From IMG/VR virus record IMGVR_UViG_3300017750_000117, positions 1 to 23,922 of that record: 23,922 nucleotides of DNA. One strand, written 5' to 3'. Of this stretch, positions 18,548-23,922 are shown in pieces. Made by a program: the position numbers and the translations under genes. Every line of letters begins with the position of its first letter. Positions within the stretch are counted from its first letter, which is position 1. This DNA is from a virus. The notes beneath the pieces are model-generated. The model was not told where the DNA came from and did not search any database. It worked only from the letters and a program-made list of their open reading frames with translations.

Positions 18548-19769
18548 TAGCAAAGCTCGATTTCGCATCAACATCCAGGGGAGAAGGTCAGGTAAATCCT
18601 TTGGAGCAGCAAGGGAAATTGAACCTTGGATATTATCTCCGAACACGAGAGGATGGATATGTGCACCGAATTATGAGTTATGCGACAAGATAGCTCGTAT
18701 TGTAAAAGAAGATTTAATTCTCAGGCTAAAATTACCACTAGCTAGTAAAAAAGAAATCAATGGACAGATATACTACTTTAAGGTAGCAGGACTTAATTCA
18801 GAAGTATGGATCAAGTCAGCGGATAACGCAGATTCATTGGTGGGAGAAGGCCTGGATTGGCTCGTTATAGACGAGGCAGCCAAGATAAAAAAGATAATCT
18901 GGGAGCAATATCTTCGCCCTACGTTATCGGACAGAGCAGGATGGGCATTGATGACAACAACACCCGAAGGCCATAATTTTATGTTCGATCTCTATATGCG
19001 AGGAAAGGATAAGAATTTTCCAGATTGGGAATCATGGCAACACCCAAGTTGGGAGTCGCCTTACTTTAAGGAAAATATAGATGACCTCAAAAAAACGCTT
19101 ACAAAAGAAACATGGGAACAAGAATACGGAGCAAGCTTCGTCTCGTTCACAGGTCGTGTGCTACCATTTTCAAGGCACACAAATGTTATTAAAGGATTGC
19201 GATTCAACCCCAATCTTCCAGTATTTTGCTCAATAGATTTTGGGTTCCGTATGCCGGCGGTAGGGTGGTATCAGGTCGAGAAGAAAGAAGGACGAGATAC
19301 AGTCTTTCAGATAGATGAGATATGTTTTGAAGAAAATATCAAGACGGATCAACTCGCAGATATGATACTCAGGAAGAATTATCCTGTGGAAACTTATTAT
19401 GGGGACCCTGCGGGTGGTGGAGTTCAGGCTCAGAGTGGATTGGGAGATATAGAGCAATTCAGGCGAAAAGGAATATTCGTCAGATACAAAACAGATAAAG
19501 TTTCAAGAAATATCGCTAATGGAGTAAGTCATTTTAGGTCATTCGTGGAAGATGCAAATGGGGATGCTCATTTTTTCGTGAGTGACAAATGCAAGGGGTC
19601 TATCGATTGTTATGAAAACTACAGATATCCTGAACATAGGCAAGACCAAAGACTAAAAGAAGAGCCCTTAAAAGATGGTCGCCTAGATCACATGAACGAC
19701 TGCACAAGATATTTTCTCGTCAACCAATTCCCTATTAAGAGAAGAACAGCAGGAGTTATTGAGTGGTAA
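18465..19769 (+). CDS. terL: Terminase large subunit
   Basis: A 434-aa packaging motor. The ATPase domain has Walker A GRRSGKS (39–45), Walker B WLVIDEA (~132–138) and the coupling motif TTTPEG. The nuclease domain shows SIDFGF, YGDPAGGG and DGRLDHMND acidic residues, as in RNase H-fold TerL nucleases. Start is TTG 18465, eight bases after GAGGAT. It translocates DNA into the prohead through the portal and cuts at the ends. Its stop overlaps the portal start. Length is typical (400–480 aa). Whether it packages by headful or cos cutting cannot be told from this. Confidence 0.95.
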   Translation: MAKKILNKEKFWDLINYKPIPNQVAVHNSKARFRINIQGRRSGKSFGAAREIEPWILSPNTRGWICAPNYELCDKIARIVKEDLILRLKLPLASKKEINGQIYYFKVAGLNSEVWIKSADNADSLVGEGLDWLVIDEAAKIKKIIWEQYLRPTLSDRAGWALMTTTPEGHNFMFDLYMRGKDKNFPDWESWQHPSWESPYFKENIDDLKKTLTKETWEQEYGASFVSFTGRVLPFSRHTNVIKGLRFNPNLPVFCSIDFGFRMPAVGWYQVEKKEGRDTVFQIDEICFEENIKTDQLADMILRKNYPVETYYGDPAGGGVQAQSGLGDIEQFRRKGIFVRYKTDKVSRNIANGVSHFRSFVEDANGDAHFFVSDKCKGSIDCYENYRYPEHRQDQRLKEEPLKDGRLDHMNDCTRYFLVNQFPIKRRTAGVIEW

Positions 19770-21103
19770 TAGTACCGAATTTATCTCAGCAAGCTATCAT
19801 GGAGTCTCTCGCAGATAGTTTAGCATATATTGAGAATCAAAGACATAAAGAGAGAGAATACCTTTTAGATTTCTATGAGGGAATTAATACAGATGATTAC
19901 GTCCAACAATTTTTTGGGAGCGAATCGTTGCAACAAGTTCCCATTTTCACTCAGAACCTGACTCGAAGAGTGTGTAAGGTTCGCTCCCTAGTTTACAAAA
20001 GGCCTCCAAAAATGAGAGTCGAAGAACGATATACAGACTTCATTGACCTAGAGGATTTAAATGCAAGCAGAAGGCAACTTGAGTCTACTACGTTTCTTAT
20101 GGGTTGTATGGCATTTAGAAGTAGATGGAATGAGTTAAAGGGGCTAATTGAATACGATCTATTACCATTTTTCGACCCATTATTCCTGCCTGGAGAGTCT
20201 GAGCCATTTGGTATTATGTATGCCGTTGAAAATCACGGAATGTCAAAGCTTGAAAAACCTTATTATGCAGTATGGACAGAAGATAGGCCTGAAGCCCCTG
20301 GAAAACATTTTCTAATTAATCAGGATGGAGACAAAGTATCAGTTAATGAAGGAGATGTTAATCCTTATGGCATTATGCCTGTTACATTTACTCATAGATA
20401 TAAACCTATTAGAGATTGGTGGGTAGAAGGTGCAAGTGATGTCGTAAGAGCGGACCTTTCTACTTCCGTAGCAATGACAGAATTATCGTTAGCGATAAGG
20501 CTAGGAGCGATCGGTGTGAAATATGTTACAGGTGTCGATCAGTCAAGTAGAATAAAAATTGGGGTGGACAAGATACTTTACCTTCCTGAAGGCAGTAACT
20601 TTGGAATAACGGCTCCTCAAGGAAGTCTATCTCAAATTATTGAAGCAACAAGGTTCTTAGTAGAAGGCACACTAAACAATAACCACATCAGAGCAAAGTT
20701 CGCTCGACAGGATTCAGGAAATGCACCTTCGGCAGAGGCCTTAAAAATTCAAGAAATGGAGAACTATGACGAAAGGAATGCAGACCTAGAAAGCACATGG
20801 CGACCATTTGAAAAGAGAAGATATGAGATTGACAGAAAAATTCTAGAAGTAAAAGCAGGAGTATCTCTTCCTGAAGATTATTCCGTTGATTTTCTTGAGC
20901 CTCAGTATCCAATGTCTACAATGGAAGAGATGCAGTATTGGGCATGGAAATTTGAGAACCAGCTCGCATCTAAGATGGATTGGTTCGATTTTCACAATCC
21001 AGATGCTCCAAAAGAAGTGCGAGAACAATTCAAAGAAGAAGCTCAAGAACCTGAGGAAACAGAGCCTTCAAGACTATTATCCCGCTTACAACAAGGTTCG
21101 TAA
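19763..21103 (+). CDS. Portal protein
   Basis: A 446-aa protein between TerL and a MuF-like head protein, the usual place of the portal. GTG start at 19763, eight bases after AGGAG, overlapping the TerL stop by 7 bp. The sequence has the portal-like mix of an N-terminal helical part (YIENQRHKEREYLLDFYEG), a central beta/clip region and a long helical stretch (LKIQEMENYDERNADLESTW) with an acidic C-terminal tail. It should form the ring through which DNA is packaged. The family resembles SPP1/HK97-like portals by position, with no exact assignment. Confidence 0.8.
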   Translation: MVIVPNLSQQAIMESLADSLAYIENQRHKEREYLLDFYEGINTDDYVQQFFGSESLQQVPIFTQNLTRRVCKVRSLVYKRPPKMRVEERYTDFIDLEDLNASRRQLESTTFLMGCMAFRSRWNELKGLIEYDLLPFFDPLFLPGESEPFGIMYAVENHGMSKLEKPYYAVWTEDRPEAPGKHFLINQDGDKVSVNEGDVNPYGIMPVTFTHRYKPIRDWWVEGASDVVRADLSTSVAMTELSLAIRLGAIGVKYVTGVDQSSRIKIGVDKILYLPEGSNFGITAPQGSLSQIIEATRFLVEGTLNNNHIRAKFARQDSGNAPSAEALKIQEMENYDERNADLESTWRPFEKRRYEIDRKILEVKAGVSLPEDYSVDFLEPQYPMSTMEEMQYWAWKFENQLASKMDWFDFHNPDAPKEVREQFKEEAQEPEETEPSRLLSRLQQGS

Positions 21104-21886
21104 ATGGATCAAATTATAGATGGGGCAGTCTCAGACTATTTAAATCAGCTTGAAGAGTCTAAAGAAGAGTTTATTAAGGATATCCAAGAGCTTCAAGACC
21201 AAGGACTTAGCACAGAACAAATACTTGGTGTACTTGGAGCTTTGTCTATTGCTGATTATTGGCTTGGTGACGTTCTTATGCGGAATGCTATTGAAAACTA
21301 TCTTAAAGCTACTAGCACTATGCTCGATGATATGGTCCTATTTGGAAAAATTACTGAAACACAGTTACTCGCACTTAGAAAACTTCAAGAAAGCACAATT
21401 TTAAATTACACTCAATCCCTAGGAGATGAGGTGCGACTAGGAATATCGGAATCAATTGCAAGTGGTTTCAAGGGGAACAGATTACGTCAGCAGGTATCTG
21501 GAAGAGTAGGATTAAATGCAGGTAGAATAGAAGGAATTATCGGAATGGCTCTTGCTACCTACAGGCGAAGTATTAACACAGTTATGTTTGAATCACTTCC
21601 TGATGATACTCAGTTTTGGTATAACGGACCACTAGATGATAAGACTAGGCCAATATGTAGAGTGATGATATCAGCACAACCATTAACTAGGGACGAAATT
21701 GAAACTCAATTTCCTGGAGCATTAACCGATGGCGGGGGATTTAATTGCCGGCATGAATGGGTCCCTCTACAGACTCCTAATAGCAATGCAGATAGAGATA
21801 AGGCATCTGAGCAAGTATATGAAAATCAGAAAAAGTTTACAAATGCAAAAACATTACAAGAATACTACAGAGAAAGGAGCACCTAA
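21104..21886 (+). CDS. Phage head morphogenesis protein, MuF-like
   Basis: A 260-aa protein with the MuF-domain signature near the C-terminus: FWYNGPLDDKTRPICRVMI, then DGGGFNCRHEWVPL, with conserved Asp, Cys and His. The N-terminal ~100 residues are helical. MuF proteins are minor head components, some injected with the DNA, and are often encoded just after the portal, as here. It follows the portal stop directly and its own stop overlaps the next ATG. No toxin domain is fused at the C-terminus, unlike some MuF effectors. Confidence 0.85.
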   Translation: MDQIIDGAVSDYLNQLEESKEEFIKDIQELQDQGLSTEQILGVLGALSIADYWLGDVLMRNAIENYLKATSTMLDDMVLFGKITETQLLALRKLQESTILNYTQSLGDEVRLGISESIASGFKGNRLRQQVSGRVGLNAGRIEGIIGMALATYRRSINTVMFESLPDDTQFWYNGPLDDKTRPICRVMISAQPLTRDEIETQFPGALTDGGGFNCRHEWVPLQTPNSNADRDKASEQVYENQKKFTNAKTLQEYYRERST

Positions 21887-22431
21887 TGGCAGTATTAGGA
21901 AAAAGTAAAGTTGAGTTTGGACCAAGAGGTATACCTAAAAATCTTCCTTCATTAGAAAAGATAATACAATTCTCAAAGCCCTTTTTAAAAAACTTAACAA
22001 AAGTAGCTAGGGATTCTCATGTAAATATTATTATTCGTACTTCAACAAATCCTGATGGTAAAAAGTTTCCAAAGTTGACAAGAAAGTATAAAAAATTCAA
22101 AGCAAATAAATATAACAGTACAAAAGCAAACCTATATGCCTCAGGATCAATGCTCAAAGAGTTAAAACCTCAGTTACCTAAAAAAACTAGAGGCTTATCG
22201 ACATTAAACTATGCAATAAAAGGTAATTCTGTTCGTAAAGATGGCAAAAGTCATGGGCAAATAATGCATTACCATCAAGAAGGAGAAGGACACAATAAAG
22301 TTCGAGACATTACAGGAGAAAGAGTATTGCATAAAGAGACTCAGCGTGAGTTAGCATCAAGAATTGTAAACCAAATCAATAAGAATATAGAAACAACCCT
22401 AGCTCCATACTACGTGGAATGGAAAATATGA
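21886..22431 (+). CDS. Putative virion morphogenesis/tail-completion protein
   Basis: A 181-aa basic protein. RTSTNPDGKKFPKLTRKYKKFK, then LYASGSMLKEL and later HYHQEGEGHNKVR follows the pattern of gpG/Gam-like tail-completion or virion-morphogenesis proteins (G-x-x-W/F-x-x-L-x-x-x-Y, L-x-x-S-G-x-L, H-Q-x-G). The position between the MuF-like and scaffold-like genes is somewhat unusual for a tail-completion protein, so other head-assembly roles remain possible. Start overlaps the previous stop. Confidence 0.55.
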   Translation: MAVLGKSKVEFGPRGIPKNLPSLEKIIQFSKPFLKNLTKVARDSHVNIIIRTSTNPDGKKFPKLTRKYKKFKANKYNSTKANLYASGSMLKELKPQLPKKTRGLSTLNYAIKGNSVRKDGKSHGQIMHYHQEGEGHNKVRDITGERVLHKETQRELASRIVNQINKNIETTLAPYYVEWKI

Positions 22432-22958
22432 TAAATGAACAGGACCAAGCGGTCGCCCAGGAAGGGCAAGAAACTCCAGAAATGGAAAAAGAAGTCCAAG
22501 AGGCATCTCAAACCTCAACAGACGAGATAGTACAATCTAAAAAATACAGAAAAAGAGCTCAGTTAGCTGAAAAGAGGCTTGAGGAGTTGGAATTGAAGAT
22601 GAAAAAAGACGAAGATTCTAAACTTGCTCAAAAAGAAGAGTGGCGAACACTTGCCGAGAAAAGGGAGAAAGAAATTGAGGAATTAAAGGTTATGGCCGAT
22701 AAAGGTCAAGCCTTAGAGACTCAATTACGTCAATCTGCTCTAGAAGCTTTATCTGATGAAGATAGAGAGCTTTTGCAAGATCTATCAACTGAGAAGTTGT
22801 TAAAGTATGCAGAACGCTCTAGTAAAACAATTCAAACAAATGAGGAGAAGTCCGCAAATACTGTTGCTCCACGAAAGAATCCTTTTACGGCTTCAAGCAA
22901 AGAGGAAAGACAGAAAAATTGGACAAGTATCCTTAAAAGCTATACAGGGAGTAATTAA
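22419..22958 (+). CDS. Capsid scaffolding-like protein
   Basis: A 179-aa acidic protein with low-complexity Gln/Glu-rich ends and a central coiled coil (~45–90: KKYRKRAQLAEKRLEELELKMKK and KREKEIEELKVMADK). It lies immediately before the major capsid gene, where tailed phages usually encode scaffold. The C-terminus (RKNPFTASSKEERQKNW) is basic and could contact the capsid protein. ATG 22419 and ATG 22428 are both possible starts. Its stop overlaps the capsid start. No protease motif, so capsid maturation by cleavage is not indicated here. Confidence 0.7.
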   Translation: MENMINEQDQAVAQEGQETPEMEKEVQEASQTSTDEIVQSKKYRKRAQLAEKRLEELELKMKKDEDSKLAQKEEWRTLAEKREKEIEELKVMADKGQALETQLRQSALEALSDEDRELLQDLSTEKLLKYAERSSKTIQTNEEKSANTVAPRKNPFTASSKEERQKNWTSILKSYTGSN

Positions 22959-23830
22959 TGGCTTTCGCTTCACAACAATCACAGGGTAATCCTGTAACAA
23001 CTACTACTGGTGCCAATTATATACCAGAAATCTGGTCAGACGGAATAAAGGCATATATGGAGAAGGCTTTGGTCTTTGAAAAACTAGTAGACACTTCACT
23101 TAACGGACTCGTAAAGGGTCGTGGTGATGTATTTCACATACCTAAACTAGCTGCCGATGCAGATGCTGCAAAGACTGCTCAAACACCTGTCAGTTTCTCA
23201 GCGAACACTCATGGCGAGTCGCAGTTGACTATTGACCAACATCGTTACGTTGCAAAAATGGTGGAAGACATGGCATCCACACAGGCCAATCCAGGACTTT
23301 TAGAAAAGGAAGTTTCTGGAATGGGCTATGCATTAGCAAAGCAGATCGATATCTTCATTGAGAATCTTTTGGAGTCTCAAAACTCTGCTTCTCATGTTGA
23401 TCTTGCTACTGACAATCAGCTAACTGCTGCTGAAATCCGCTCAGGAATTCAGTTACTTATGGAAGCTGATGTACCTACAGGCGAGTGCAACATGGTTGTG
23501 CATCCTCGTCTTTATGTACACTTACTATCTATCAGCGATTTCGTTGATGCAAGTAAGTATGGTGCAGGGGCTCCTGCTGCTACAGGCGAGATTGGTCGTG
23601 TTTATGGTGTTCCAGTTTACACTTCAACAAATATAGCTCAAGCAGATGGTACAGGCGAAGAAATGGGTTATATCTTTCATCCTTCAGCAATTAGTTTTGC
23701 TCGTCAGTTGGATGTCAGGACTCAGTCTGAGTACTCTGTTGACTATTTAGGACAGAAGGTTGTTGCGGATGTTCTTTATGGTGGTGTCAAGGTATTTGAT
23801 GATCGTATTGTTGAATTCCGTAATCCGTAA
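22958..23830 (+). CDS. Major capsid protein (HK97-like fold family)
   Basis: A 290-aa protein, the last gene before a strong terminator. It starts MAFASQQSQGN and contains EIWSDGIKAYMEKALVFEKLVD, an E-loop-like region, IDIFIENLLE helix, MVVHPRLYVHLL and GRVYGVPVYTSTNI, then ISFARQLDVRTQSEY and a terminal beta strand. This order is typical of P22-coat/HK97-like major capsid proteins of tailed phages. GGGAGT lies before the ATG. High expression is expected, and codon use here is less AT-biased than in early genes. Confidence 0.88.
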   Translation: MAFASQQSQGNPVTTTTGANYIPEIWSDGIKAYMEKALVFEKLVDTSLNGLVKGRGDVFHIPKLAADADAAKTAQTPVSFSANTHGESQLTIDQHRYVAKMVEDMASTQANPGLLEKEVSGMGYALAKQIDIFIENLLESQNSASHVDLATDNQLTAAEIRSGIQLLMEADVPTGECNMVVHPRLYVHLLSISDFVDASKYGAGAPAATGEIGRVYGVPVYTSTNIAQADGTGEEMGYIFHPSAISFARQLDVRTQSEYSVDYLGQKVVADVLYGGVKVFDDRIVEFRNP

Positions 23831-23850
23831 GAGTTAATCTTACTTTTCTT

Positions 23851-23877
23851 AAAAGGGGTCCTAGTGACCCCTTTTTT
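23851..23877 (+). terminator. Strong rho-independent terminator after the capsid gene
   Basis: AAAAGGGGTC (23851–23860) pairs with GACCCCTTTT (23866–23875), loop CTAGT, followed by T's to 23877. It ends the head transcript, so the tail genes further on need readthrough or another promoter. The last 45 bases of the window hold no visible gene. Confidence 0.88.
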
Positions 23878-23922
23878 GTTTCTGTAATCTTTTAGTCTAT
23901 TAGTAGATGCCCATGTGAATCA

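Overview
This window is most of the genome of a temperate tailed double-stranded DNA phage (class Caudoviricetes) with an AT-rich genome. The case rests on a complete terminase–portal–capsid block, a tyrosine integrase beside a tRNA-derived attachment site, and a divergent repressor/Cro-like switch. Genes use Shine-Dalgarno sites and tight stop/start overlaps, as in bacteria. The host cannot be named from sequence; the attachment site only says that it has a tRNA-Arg with anticodon CCT. The att region is flanked on both sides by phage genes, so this looks like a free or circular phage (attP) form rather than an integrated prophage with attL/attR.

Layout. Positions 1–3693 (+) hold the end of the tail module: a large tail protein cut by the window edge, carrying a LamG-like domain, and a 354-aa tail protein. 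Positions 3694–3861 are the attP region: a bidirectional terminator, direct repeats and the 5' half of tRNA-Arg(CCT). Positions 3859–5284 (-) encode the integrase and an HTH repressor. A 120-bp switch region follows, then a long rightward early operon (5425–14248). It encodes Cro-like and excisionase-like proteins, a ssDNA-binding protein, a Holliday-junction-resolvase-like nuclease, Cys-rich proteins, a cytosine-C5 methyltransferase whose conserved parts lie in two reading frames, an N4/N6-type DNA methyltransferase, a DUF1599-like protein, two further PD-(D/E)XK nucleases, a SEC-C protein and a primase-helicase. No DNA polymerase is seen, so replication probably relies on the host enzyme.

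Positions 14355–17379 (-) form a separate leftward cassette of mostly small unknown genes plus a GP88-domain protein, a second cytosine-C5-methyltransferase-like protein and a WYL_2/DUF2693-like protein. It meets the early operon at a bidirectional terminator. A 407-bp non-coding region (17380–17786) separates it from the rightward late operon. That gap holds phased TGTTAACAA boxes, a second repeat family and a large GC-rich stem-loop. The late operon (17787–23830) encodes a sigma-region-4-like HTH protein, small and large terminase subunits, portal, MuF-like head protein, a putative tail-completion protein, a scaffold-like protein and the major capsid protein, and ends at a strong terminator.

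The most interesting signals are: (1) one 9-bp box, repeated at 11-bp spacing, in front of three transcription units, suggesting a phage-wide regulon; (2) a methyltransferase whose conserved parts alternate between two frames, preceded by a foldable RNA that could switch access to its ribosome site; (3) an attP that carries the 5' rather than the usual 3' half of a tRNA; (4) a GC-rich structured element just before the terminase genes; and (5) the leftward accessory cassette.
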